DNA of 64,000 nt, from NCBI RefSeq assembly GCF_900094835.1, contig NZ_FMAO01000001.1, forward strand, positions 396,345-460,344, in the 5' to 3' direction. The notes under the pieces are model-generated. The model saw only the letters and a program-made list of their open reading frames with translations. It ran no database searches and had not been told where the DNA came from. This DNA comes from Weissella bombi. Lineage in GTDB: Bacteria > Bacillota > Bacilli > Lactobacillales > Lactobacillaceae. Positions within the stretch are counted from its first letter, which is position 1, and every line of letters begins with the position of its first letter. Positions 45,767-54,461 of this stretch are shown piece by piece. The position numbers were made by a program, and so were the translations under genes.

Positions 45767-47212
45767 TTATCCTATAAACCATTTATATATTTTATTTGCA
45801 TCTCGCAGTGGTAAATAACGAACTTCGAGTACAGTTTCGACGTCCCCGTTACGTACCCTAATCGTTAAATGTGCTAGTGTAGTACGTCGCATAAAAATAC
45901 TTTGCTTAACCTGACAAGATTGGATATTTTTCTTTGGCACATAATACGTTTTCTTACCGAAGAAATGACCAATCTGAACAAGCAACATATCCTGCTTTAA
46001 GATACCCACACCATTTGTGCGACCAACATAACTGCCTAGTGCCCACGCTAATGGTAGTAACAACAATGAAATCATGCCATACGGCCACCATAAAATACAG
46101 ATAATGATGCTAATCACCAACGCAGGTAATCCAACATTACGAATCATCGCCCACTTACCACGTCGACTTGCTTGCAACCAATTTGCTGATGCAACATGCT
46201 CTAAAGGTAACCACGTCACGAATCGCTGTATTATCCCATGGGCCGCCTTGGATTCTGCAACTGGTATAACAGTTACGTCACCACTTTTTTCATTATCAGA
46301 TGCATTAGCAGCAACTAATGCTTGAACTGTCGTCAAATGTAGTAACTGTCGTAACCAAGATTGTACAAAAACAATACCTTGAATTCGATTTAAACGAACG
46401 GTCACTCTATCAGTTTGAAAAAATCCCTTTTGCGTTGTTAACTGCTCACCATGCGTTGTAATCTCAAAGTGATAATAACGTTGCACAATAAAACAGTATG
46501 AAGCAAGAACTGCTAATAGTAGCACGATAATAATGTCCCAAAAAATGACCTGATTCGTTTGTTGACCAAAACTTTCAACAATATTGGCCATAAAATCATC
46601 TGGTAGAATATCTTCTAATCGATTATAAACAACACTAATTCCTAATAAAATTGGCACAATACTAAAAGATGTTAAAGCATATAAATTCAAGTCACGCCAT
46701 TTAATTTGATAGCGTTGCTTGATATTTTCATTCTGATTTTGCGACTCTATTTCATCATTATCAGCTACCTGTTCAGAGATAATAGGATTATTTGTTGCAT
46801 TTTGCTTCAATTTTTCTAATTGTTCGACCTCGGCCATACTAATTACTGGTAGATTAGCCTCAGCACTATTATTAGTTTGTGCAGAAGTTTCAATTTTTAA
46901 ACTCACTAACCCTAAAGGTTTCATGAAAAACCATTGTTTTGTTTGGAAAGTTTGAATCTTAGGGTACGTTAAATGTGATTGCTGCTTATTAATTAAACCA
47001 CTTTTAATCACAAGCTCGTGTTCACCAATCGTATAAGTAAACGTCACATACCGAATGACTTCAAAGACTAGTTCTAAACATACTGCACCTAAAAGCCACC
47101 ACCATAATTGATTAGCAATTCCCAATACCAATAGCAGCCACCAATTTTTGACAGCTTGAATCAAAAAAACAATCATTGCCGCCGGATGTAAATGTTTTGG
47201 CTTAGCTGTCAT
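45767..47212 (-). CDS. ydbT: Bacterial PH-domain membrane protein (YdbT-like)
   Basis: 481 aa. Several membrane spans and repeated bPH2 domains: FTYTIGEHELVIKSGLINKQQSHLTYPKIQTFQTKQ (key residues about 55-90), a second around HFEITTHGEQLTTQKGFFQTDRV, and a C-terminal one (IGHFFGKKTYYVPKKNIQSC). Family function unknown; in Bacillus ydbS-ydbT confer resistance to some membrane-active peptides. Start ATG at 47210-47212 with AGAGGAGG upstream, overlapping the ydbS stop by 11 bases. Confidence 0.88.
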   Translation of the reverse strand: MTAKPKHLHPAAMIVFLIQAVKNWWLLLVLGIANQLWWWLLGAVCLELVFEVIRYVTFTYTIGEHELVIKSGLINKQQSHLTYPKIQTFQTKQWFFMKPLGLVSLKIETSAQTNNSAEANLPVISMAEVEQLEKLKQNATNNPIISEQVADNDEIESQNQNENIKQRYQIKWRDLNLYALTSFSIVPILLGISVVYNRLEDILPDDFMANIVESFGQQTNQVIFWDIIIVLLLAVLASYCFIVQRYYHFEITTHGEQLTTQKGFFQTDRVTVRLNRIQGIVFVQSWLRQLLHLTTVQALVAANASDNEKSGDVTVIPVAESKAAHGIIQRFVTWLPLEHVASANWLQASRRGKWAMIRNVGLPALVISIIICILWWPYGMISLLLLPLAWALGSYVGRTNGVGILKQDMLLVQIGHFFGKKTYYVPKKNIQSCQVKQSIFMRRTTLAHLTIRVRNGDVETVLEVRYLPLRDANKIYKWFIG

Positions 47213-47669
47213 AAACATCCTCCTCTTTTGCAAGATCCATAATTTTTGTTTTTAATCTGGTTGCCGTCTGATGATCAACACCACCAATTTCATGAACCGC
47301 AGCTGCCGTATGAATCTTGACTGACTGCAATTTTTTAAATTGCAATAGTGGTCCCGCTGACAAGGTAACATCTTGAATACGCAAAATTGGCACAGCTGTT
47401 GTTTTACGAATAAAGAAGCCTGTTGTAATTTCAACATCGTGATCTGAAATTTGGTAACGCCAAAATTGATAGCGATACGATATCAAAATGAACTCCCCAA
47501 TTGAACAAATAATAAAAATAACCGCAATAATAACTACAATCCACATTGGCCACTTAAAAAAATAAAAGCCACAAAATAGTGCCACCGTAATAATAATTTC
47601 GATTAATAAATTCAATAATGCTTGCAATCGCCAGACTGATTTAATACTTTCAGGTAACTGTTGTCCCAT
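47202..47669 (-). CDS. ydbS: Bacterial PH-domain membrane protein (YdbS-like)
   Basis: 155 aa. Two membrane spans (about 19-36 and 42-62) followed by one bPH2 domain (YQISDHDVEITTGFFIRKTTAV, PILRIQDVTLSAGPLL, KIHTAAAVHEIGGVD). Upstream partner of YdbT, with which it overlaps; both are predicted to form one membrane complex. Start ATG behind GGGAG. Confidence 0.9.
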   Translation of the reverse strand: MGQQLPESIKSVWRLQALLNLLIEIIITVALFCGFYFFKWPMWIVVIIAVIFIICSIGEFILISYRYQFWRYQISDHDVEITTGFFIRKTTAVPILRIQDVTLSAGPLLQFKKLQSVKIHTAAAVHEIGGVDHQTATRLKTKIMDLAKEEDVYDS

Positions 47670-47764
47670 TAATTAATACCTACTCCCTTATTTAACTAGT
47701 TATACGATATCATGGTCGTTTTTTGATGACAAATAATTTTCATTACCAAAAAAATGTTCATATT

Positions 47765-47803
47765 AAAAAAGCAGCTAAATTCAACAAGAATTTAGCTGCT
47801 TTA
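47765..47803 (-). terminator. Strong terminator after gntK
   Basis: AAAGCAGCTAAATTC and GAATTTAGCTGCTTT are perfect 15-base arms around AACAA, flanked by A and T runs. Confidence 0.92.
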
Positions 47804-47823
47804 TATTTTAAATATTAAATATT

Positions 47824-49356
47824 TTATTTCTGAATGTGCTTACGTTGGTAATCAGCAATTGCTGAATACTCTGTTTGCAATTGACGTGACAAACGAATAA
47901 AGATTGGTGTCAATTCACGATAAGCTTCATAGTTATCAGGGTTTGGTTGGTAAGTATTAGCTTCACCAATCATATCACCGATAACTTCTAAGTTATCAAC
48001 AAGACCCAAAGCCTTTTGTGCCATAACAGTTGCAGCTAGCGCACCTGATTCAAATGCTGTTGGCACAGTAACAGGTTGCTCAAAGATATCTGCAGCCATT
48101 TGACGCCACAAAGGTGAACGAGCAAAACCACCCGTAGCTTGAATGGCTGTCAAATCACCAACAACTTCTTCCAAAGCAAGTGAAACCATGTAGATATTGA
48201 AAATAATACCTTCAAGAACGGCACGAACCATGTGTGCACGAGTATGATTGTGCGTCAAGCCGAAGAATGATCCACGTGCGTTTGCGTCCCAAATTGGGGC
48301 ACGTTCTCCACCAAGGTAAGGGTGGAACAATAGACCATCTGCACCGGCTGGAATCTTAGATGCGATTTCTGTTAGCAAGTCATATGAATCAATTCCCAAT
48401 AGTTCGGCTGTTGATTTCTCTGAATCAAACATGTTGTCACGAGCCCAACGGAAGACATCCCCACCGTTGTTTACGGGTCCACCAACTACCCAGTGATCCT
48501 TATCAAGTGCGTATGTAAATGTACGTCCCTTTGGATCAATCTTAGGTGCGTCAGTTACAACACGAATAGCACCTGATGTACCAATTGTTACAGCGGCAAC
48601 ACCCTTTTGAATAGCATTAACACCCAAGTTTGACAATGGACCATCTCCAGCACCATAAATAAATGGCGTATCGATATCCAAGCCCATTTCGGCAGCATAT
48701 GCCTTATTCATACCAGTTTCAATCGTGTATGGATCCACTGGTTCTGGCAATTGTTCTGCAGTAACACCAGTAACTGACAAAGCTTGCTTATCCCACTCTA
48801 GGTCAAAAATGTTGAATAATCCAGTACCTGAAGCAATTGAGTAATCCATGCGGTTTGCACCGAACAAACGATTAAACAAGTACTCCTTAATTCCTAGATA
48901 ATGAGCTGCCTTATTGTAAATATCAGCATGCTCTGCTTTCAACCAAAGCAACTTTGACAAAGGTGCCATTGGGTGAATTGGTGTTCCAGTCTTACTGTAA
49001 ATTTCTTGACCAACACCGTTAGCCTTTAATTGTTCTGTATATTTAACGGCACGTGCATCAGCCCATGTGATAACACGCGTTAATGGTTGCCAATCTTCAT
49101 CAAAGGCAATCAAAGAGTGCATCGCTGAACTAAATGATACACCCAAAATTTTACCATCCTTAGCAACACGCGTAACTTGCGCCATAGCATCAGTAAAGGC
49201 TTCCCAAATTTCATTTAAATCTTCTTCGGCCATATCTGGTGCGTCACGGTATAGTTTATATCCTTTATTTGCACTAGCGACAACATGTCCCTTCGTGTCA
49301 AATAAGACTACTTTAGTTGACGTTGTTCCAAGGTCAACTCCGATTAGGTAATCCAT
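47824..49356 (-). CDS. gntK: Gluconokinase (FGGY family)
   Basis: 510 aa, standard FGGY length. Phosphorylates gluconate to 6-phosphogluconate, which enters the phosphoketolase pathway. The ATP-site motif GVDLGTTSTKVVLFD opens the protein; YGAGDGPLSNLGVNAI and the family signature GGFARSPLWRQMAADIF are present, with catalytic Asp expected in the GAGDG segment. Has its own promoter overlapped by a cre-like site. Together with gntP it forms a two-transcript gluconate unit. Confidence 0.93.
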   Translation of the reverse strand: MDYLIGVDLGTTSTKVVLFDTKGHVVASANKGYKLYRDAPDMAEEDLNEIWEAFTDAMAQVTRVAKDGKILGVSFSSAMHSLIAFDEDWQPLTRVITWADARAVKYTEQLKANGVGQEIYSKTGTPIHPMAPLSKLLWLKAEHADIYNKAAHYLGIKEYLFNRLFGANRMDYSIASGTGLFNIFDLEWDKQALSVTGVTAEQLPEPVDPYTIETGMNKAYAAEMGLDIDTPFIYGAGDGPLSNLGVNAIQKGVAAVTIGTSGAIRVVTDAPKIDPKGRTFTYALDKDHWVVGGPVNNGGDVFRWARDNMFDSEKSTAELLGIDSYDLLTEIASKIPAGADGLLFHPYLGGERAPIWDANARGSFFGLTHNHTRAHMVRAVLEGIIFNIYMVSLALEEVVGDLTAIQATGGFARSPLWRQMAADIFEQPVTVPTAFESGALAATVMAQKALGLVDNLEVIGDMIGEANTYQPNPDNYEAYRELTPIFIRLSRQLQTEYSAIADYQRKHIQK

Positions 49357-49404
49357 TAATATATCCTCTCACATCTTAAATATTTTGTAATTGCTTCACT
49401 ATTA

Positions 49405-49443
49405 ATTCTATTTAAAAAAAAGACAATTTGCAAACGTTATCAC
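49405..49443 (-). promoter_or_regulatory. Promoter and cre-like site of gntK
   Basis: Minus strand TTGCAA (49428-49433), 17-base spacer, TAGAAT (49405-49410). TTGCAAACGTTATCAC at 49428-49443 fits the cre consensus at 15 of 16 positions and covers the -35. I see no terminator between yhaM and this promoter. Confidence 0.68.
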
Positions 49444-49455
49444 AAAATTCATTTA

Positions 49456-50424
49456 CTAATCTGTTTCACTGTTGAAACTAATATTTTCTGGTTTATAAAC
49501 GCTACGGTTGTCTAAAGCCCACTGACGAGGTGAAAATTCACCAGGATTAGTTTGTTCAAGCGCATTATCAAACGACTGCATACCAGCATCTAACTCATCT
49601 AATTGATGTAAAATATTGGCTTCCTTTATCATTGGTCGAACAGGTGAACCATATTCCATCAAACCATGATGAGCCAACACAGTATGACGCAAAACTAACA
49701 TATCTTCACTCTGTAAATCAATTTTTAACTCTGTAGCAGCCAAAACAATCTCTTCATCAACCAAGACGATATGGCCAATCAAGCTACCAGCTGTTGTGTA
49801 CTGTGTTGCTACGGGGCCTGATAATTCAATAACCTTACCCAAATCATGCAATAACGCAGCAGCGTATAACAAACTTGCATTTACCTGTTCATATTGCTTT
49901 ACGACAGCTTGTGCCAAATGAACAATTGACAATGTGTGGTATGCTAACCCACCCGCAAATGCGTGATGATTTGATTTGGCGGCCGGAAATTGTAAAAAAG
50001 CATCATGATATTTATTTAAAACATATCGAACAATTCTTTGCCAATTAGCATTCGTAATTTGCAAAATAATGGCTGAAACTTCCTCGGCCATGTCTTGTTT
50101 TTGCATTGGTGCTGCTGACACAAAATCAGTTGGATCCTGCGGTTCACCAACTTGTGTCAATCGAATCGACAACACCTTCAATTGTGGTTTGTCCTGGTAA
50201 GCTTGTCGAACCGCTTGAATATGGACGACCTTACCAGCTTTTATTTCGGATACTTCAGCTTCCGTTGCATCCCATTTCATCCCCTTAATCGTCATTGAAC
50301 GATCAGCTAGTTGCAACGCCATGTATCGTTTGCCTTGTTGTGTCATCCGTACTTCAACTGACTTTAACAACGCAAACGTATCAACACGTTCATCTAATTG
50401 GTATTCTTTTAATGTTTTGGTCAA
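49456..50424 (-). CDS. yhaM: 3'-5' exoribonuclease YhaM
   Basis: 322 aa. N-terminal OB-fold (about 15-85, MALQLADRSMTIKGMKWDA) and HD-type nuclease domain: HHAFAGGLAYHTLSI (metal His), LLHDLGK (HD pair near 193), HTVLAHHGLMEYGSPVRP. Degrades RNA from the 3' end. The start codon is TTG at 50422-50424, with GAGGA at good spacing; no ATG is near. Last gene of yhaO-yhaN-yhaM. Confidence 0.94.
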   Translation of the reverse strand: MTKTLKEYQLDERVDTFALLKSVEVRMTQQGKRYMALQLADRSMTIKGMKWDATEAEVSEIKAGKVVHIQAVRQAYQDKPQLKVLSIRLTQVGEPQDPTDFVSAAPMQKQDMAEEVSAIILQITNANWQRIVRYVLNKYHDAFLQFPAAKSNHHAFAGGLAYHTLSIVHLAQAVVKQYEQVNASLLYAAALLHDLGKVIELSGPVATQYTTAGSLIGHIVLVDEEIVLAATELKIDLQSEDMLVLRHTVLAHHGLMEYGSPVRPMIKEANILHQLDELDAGMQSFDNALEQTNPGEFSPRQWALDNRSVYKPENISFNSETD

Positions 50425-50438
50425 AGTATTTCCTCCTC

Positions 50439-52772
50439 TTATTGCCGTACTAACGCAATTGCATTGTCATCTGAACTCTGACGGCCAGTAAAGTAAAAGA
50501 TTTGTTGGTTATCTGCTGCCAATTCAGCTAATACTTTCATCATTGTCTCACGACGTTGATCATCAAAATCAACAAACGCATCATCAATTAATAATGGTAA
50601 TTGTAACGTTTCAGAAACGTTCATCACAAAAGCTAATCTTAATGCTACATATAATTGTGAAGCCGTTCCTTTCGATAGCTGATTAACGCCTAAAACTTTA
50701 CGATCATCACGTACAACCTTCAACAAAGTTTTCGTTTGTTGAACTGATTGGTAATGATTATTCGTTAAACGTGCAAATAAAGAACTAGCTTGCTTTAATA
50801 AGTTAGGTAGACGGTCAATAATCGCCGCATTAAGTGCCTGACGAATCCATTCGCTACCTAAGCGATCAACAAAATATTGCTTTAATTGTTGATTGACCAT
50901 CGTTACTTGGTTAGCGAACATTTGCTGTTGACTTTCAATAGAAGTATCAGTTTGCAAATTTTGCAATTGTACATTTATTTCGGCAAGTTGTTGATTTACT
51001 TGTGCTTTTTCACGTTGAATACGTTGTAACATTTCTTGATTATCCGACGTAGATTGTGGTTGATCCTTAATGGCGTCTTGCGCTGCCAATTCATGTAAAT
51101 CAGCACCTTGCAACTGTTCTTCTAACATGCTTGCTTCACGACGTAAGTCATTTACTTGACGCTGTGCATCCCGTCGCTGACGTAGTGCACCTTCATCCTT
51201 AACGCCTAATTTTTTATACAATTCCTGCAATGTTTGTTGCAAGTTTGACCGTTGCAATTGTTGCTGTCCCATTGTTTCTTGTTGTACGTGAACTTGCATC
51301 AAACGCTGACGATATTCTGCAACTGATAAATCCTTACCTAACCAATTCAAAGACACCTTAACATCGACTAATTCAGACAGTGCTGCTTGTTGGTCTTGGA
51401 ACGATTGATTTGTTGCCAACAACAAGTCATTTACCTTTTGTACTTCCGCTTGTGAAGCCAAAATATCTGCTGTAGACATTTGTTGATAAGCCGCTGGTAA
51501 TGAATCATCCGTTACCGTTGTCTGTGATTGCGAGTGTTGCTTTTGTCCTTGCCACCAACCAATTACTAAACAAATAATCAACAAAACAATCCCAATAACG
51601 ATATGTTTGCTTAGTAACGCAATAATCAGCAGAACCACTCCAACCACCGCTGCAATCAACAAACTCTTGTTTTCAGAAGTTGCCTGTGGTTTAACTGATT
51701 GTCCATTCAGTTTAGTTTTTTGTGCATCTGTTAGTACTGGTGGTAATTGTTGCCAATGATACTTTTCTAAAATTTGCTGTTGCGCTTGCATAGCAGCTGC
51801 TTGTTGCGTGGTTAGTTTTTCCTGTTGCTGGTTGATTTTTTCTAATTTGTTAATGGCTTCATCAGCATCCGCAACTTGTTGCTTTGTAATAGCGGTTGTA
51901 ACCATCATTTCATCTAAGGATGATAATTGTTGCCGTACTCGTTCAGCTTGATCTGCAACTGTCAAATCTAAGGAGTCGCCTGCTGCTTGCACTTGCTGTT
52001 TAATTTTATGCCAACGTTGATAAATTGGTAGCAAATGTGTCTGCGATTGTTGATGTGTCATTTTGCCTTGAATCTGATCTTGTCGTTGTCGCAGACTATT
52101 TAAACGCTGCTTTAGATTTTCAGCATCCGTTTGTAATTTGTCTAATGAGGGCTGTTGGCTAATGTTAGCCTGTAATTGTTGTCGTTGTTGCTTTAACTGT
52201 GCCAAAGACTGATTAATCTCACGATGTGCAGTCTTAGTTGTCCCAAACTTAGCTGTTGCATTCTTTTCCCATTGATTAGCAATATCCAACCACTCTTGCG
52301 CTCCAGGAGTCGCCAGTGTTCGCAAATAAGATGCAAAATCATCTGGTTTCAATGAAAAAATCGCCATTAATGCTTCTTGATCAAAACTAAAAATCGCTAA
52401 ATATAATTCACGATCAACTGGTCCTAACAACTTCGTTAGCATGGCTTCAGGATCAGCAAATTTTTGCCCTGTAGCCACTGCCGTCAATGTTGTTGTTGTT
52501 TGGGTTCGTCCTAATCGTTCTAACTCGTATAATTGATTATCAACTTCAAATTGAATACTGCCGCCGTAAGGTCCTTTATTTAAAGGTTCATACGTGTTAA
52601 TTTTACGACCTTTAGCTTGTGGAAAACCAAACAACATATCAAATAAGAATTGATGTAACGTCGTTTTCCCTGCTTCATTCAATCCTTGAATAATCTGTAA
52701 TCCCTGAACAAAATTAAAAGTTCGTTGACTAAATTGTCCAAAGCCGACAATATGTGCTTGTTTAATCCACAT
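50439..52772 (-). CDS. yhaN: SbcC-like AAA ATPase YhaN
   Basis: 777 aa. N-terminal ATPase with Walker A GLNEAGKTT (about 33-41), long coiled coils (about 180-350 and 400-640) interrupted by two adjacent membrane-like segments (about 368-410, LLIAAVVGVVLLIIALL and IVIGIVLLIICLVIGWW), and the C-terminal ATPase half with LSKGTASQLYVALRLAFV and LLIDDAFVDFD. It pairs with the YhaO phosphoesterase as SbcC pairs with SbcD. Overlaps yhaO by 11 bases. Confidence 0.9.
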   Translation of the reverse strand: MWIKQAHIVGFGQFSQRTFNFVQGLQIIQGLNEAGKTTLHQFLFDMLFGFPQAKGRKINTYEPLNKGPYGGSIQFEVDNQLYELERLGRTQTTTTLTAVATGQKFADPEAMLTKLLGPVDRELYLAIFSFDQEALMAIFSLKPDDFASYLRTLATPGAQEWLDIANQWEKNATAKFGTTKTAHREINQSLAQLKQQRQQLQANISQQPSLDKLQTDAENLKQRLNSLRQRQDQIQGKMTHQQSQTHLLPIYQRWHKIKQQVQAAGDSLDLTVADQAERVRQQLSSLDEMMVTTAITKQQVADADEAINKLEKINQQQEKLTTQQAAAMQAQQQILEKYHWQQLPPVLTDAQKTKLNGQSVKPQATSENKSLLIAAVVGVVLLIIALLSKHIVIGIVLLIICLVIGWWQGQKQHSQSQTTVTDDSLPAAYQQMSTADILASQAEVQKVNDLLLATNQSFQDQQAALSELVDVKVSLNWLGKDLSVAEYRQRLMQVHVQQETMGQQQLQRSNLQQTLQELYKKLGVKDEGALRQRRDAQRQVNDLRREASMLEEQLQGADLHELAAQDAIKDQPQSTSDNQEMLQRIQREKAQVNQQLAEINVQLQNLQTDTSIESQQQMFANQVTMVNQQLKQYFVDRLGSEWIRQALNAAIIDRLPNLLKQASSLFARLTNNHYQSVQQTKTLLKVVRDDRKVLGVNQLSKGTASQLYVALRLAFVMNVSETLQLPLLIDDAFVDFDDQRRETMMKVLAELAADNQQIFYFTGRQSSDDNAIALVRQ

Positions 52773-53955
52773 CGTCTTGATCCCCTATCTGTGATATTTT
52801 TAGCTGGGTTTGAACGGCCACTTTTAGCTCTTCTAAAGTTTGTTCATTCAAAAAATAATCTAAAATTTCACCGTCAGTTACCTGTTTTAAACCTAAATGT
52901 TGTAATTCATCAAGATTAAAAACATCCGCTACAGTTGATGACCAGTATTGATCTGCCACTGCTGGTAAGGCAACTGTTTCTTGCTGCGGTTTTCCTTGAA
53001 CTTCATAAATAAAGAACATATCATCCGGCTGAGCTGCCGCTACAAACTGTGCTAATAATTGTTGATTTGTAATGGCTGATAAAACATTTGTCTGATTTGT
53101 TTCAATTTGCAATGAAATTAATTCAAATTCCTCTTTAAAGGCAAATTGCTCACGTACTTGTTGCACCACCATATTCAAATCACGATTAGTCTGAATGTTT
53201 TCAGTTACCCATGTAATTGGCGCAACGGGCGTAAATGTGGGGACTAATTGATGGTCTTGGCTTTCCACCATGTAATACCCTTTAAAACCGGTTTCTGTTT
53301 TATCTAAACCTTGAATACTACCTGAATAACCAATAAATGGTCGTTCCTGTAACGTTTCACGAACATGAATATGTCCTAAAGCCCAGTAATCATAATGCTT
53401 TTGCTGTAGTGCTTGCAAACTAAAGGGTGCATAGTCACCAACTCCGACTTCACCCAAAGCGCCATGATATAACCCTATATGCCAATCAGCAGTTGTATCT
53501 TTTACCGGGAATTTTACAACCTGATCCGTCGATATGTGCCTTTGCGTATAAGAAAAGCCACTGATAGCGACAGTTTCATGTGTTGCTGTTTGTAAGTGAT
53601 ATGTTGTCACATCAGCTGGAAACAATGTCACATTTTCAGGAAAAGCTGGCAATCGCTGCCAATCATTCACAAAATCATGGTTACCAAAAATAATATAGAC
53701 TTGAATTTTTGCATCAGCAAGTCGCTGTAATTCATTTATTAAATCTAACTGTGCCCGTGCGTCCGGGGTTGTCGTATTGAAGGAATCACCTGCTAAGACC
53801 ACAAAGTCTACGGCAGCTACAATAGCATCATCTACTAAACGATGTACTGCAATTTGTGTTGCAGTTTGTAGTTTTTCTTTTAACCAGCTTGGTGTAATTG
53901 ATAACCCACCAAATGGATTACCAAGATGTAAGTCACCAGCATGAATAAACTTCAT
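52762..53955 (-). CDS. yhaO: Metallophosphoesterase YhaO (SbcD-like)
   Basis: 397 aa. Calcineurin-like nuclease domain with the five motifs: HAGDLHLG (5-12), VVLAGDSFN, IFGNHD, GLYHGA and GHIHVR. Mn-dependent DNA end processing is the family activity. C-terminal part binds the YhaN coiled coil by analogy. Start ATG behind AAAGGAG. Confidence 0.93.
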   Translation of the reverse strand: MKFIHAGDLHLGNPFGGLSITPSWLKEKLQTATQIAVHRLVDDAIVAAVDFVVLAGDSFNTTTPDARAQLDLINELQRLADAKIQVYIIFGNHDFVNDWQRLPAFPENVTLFPADVTTYHLQTATHETVAISGFSYTQRHISTDQVVKFPVKDTTADWHIGLYHGALGEVGVGDYAPFSLQALQQKHYDYWALGHIHVRETLQERPFIGYSGSIQGLDKTETGFKGYYMVESQDHQLVPTFTPVAPITWVTENIQTNRDLNMVVQQVREQFAFKEEFELISLQIETNQTNVLSAITNQQLLAQFVAAAQPDDMFFIYEVQGKPQQETVALPAVADQYWSSTVADVFNLDELQHLGLKQVTDGEILDYFLNEQTLEELKVAVQTQLKISQIGDQDDVD

Positions 53956-54008
53956 GTCATCGATCTCCTTTATTTACTTTTATTCTTATTATATTTGAGA
54001 ATCGTTAC

Positions 54009-54043
54009 AAAAAAAAGAGCGAGGCTACATTGTCCCGCTCTTT
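54009..54043 (-). terminator. Terminator after the YlbF-family gene
   Basis: Minus strand: AAAGAGCGGGAC and GCCTCGCTCTTT pair around AATGTA, then an eight-T run. Confidence 0.88.
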
Positions 54044-54062
54044 CTCAAGTATCGTACTAGTT

Positions 54063-54407
54063 TTAGTCTTGGCCGTACAATTCGGCAATAGGCTTTGTAA
54101 TGATATTGTTGATTTCCATCAACAATTGATTCAAACCTTTTTCAGCTTCAAGCATCTTCTTTAGTGAATCATACTTTTCCATCTCATTCGCAATCTTTTG
54201 CCATTCTGCGATTTGACTTTCATCAGGTTCGCTGCCAGCTTGAATTGCTTGATTAATTTGTCCCTGTGCTTGTTGGAAGTGTGAAAATACTTCTTTTGCT
54301 TCAGGTTCCCCATCAACCGTTGCAATTGCGTCACGAAGCGTCTTGTATTGTGCTGTCTCACGTAAATCCTCAGCAACGGCATTGACATTATCGTAAATAT
54401 TTATCAT
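54063..54407 (-). CDS. YlbF/YmcA family protein (YheA-like)
   Basis: 114 aa, all-helical, matching the family length. Pattern NIYDNVNAVAEDLRETAQY ... LEAEKGLNQLLMEINNIITKPIAELYG is typical. In Bacillus relatives act in RNase Y-linked mRNA turnover and competence or biofilm control; YheA itself has no assigned role. It has its own promoter candidate overlapping the end of the penicillin-binding protein gene. Confidence 0.88.
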   Translation of the reverse strand: MINIYDNVNAVAEDLRETAQYKTLRDAIATVDGEPEAKEVFSHFQQAQGQINQAIQAGSEPDESQIAEWQKIANEMEKYDSLKKMLEAEKGLNQLLMEINNIITKPIAELYGQD

Positions 54408-54431
54408 AAGTATCCTTTTCCCATCTTTTAT

Positions 54432-54461
54432 AATATAACCATTATCTCATATTTTTAACAA
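54432..54461 (-). promoter_or_regulatory. Promoter candidate for the YlbF-family gene
   Basis: Minus strand TTGTTA (54456-54461), 18-base spacer, TATATT (54432-54437), directly after the penicillin-binding protein stop. Confidence 0.45.
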
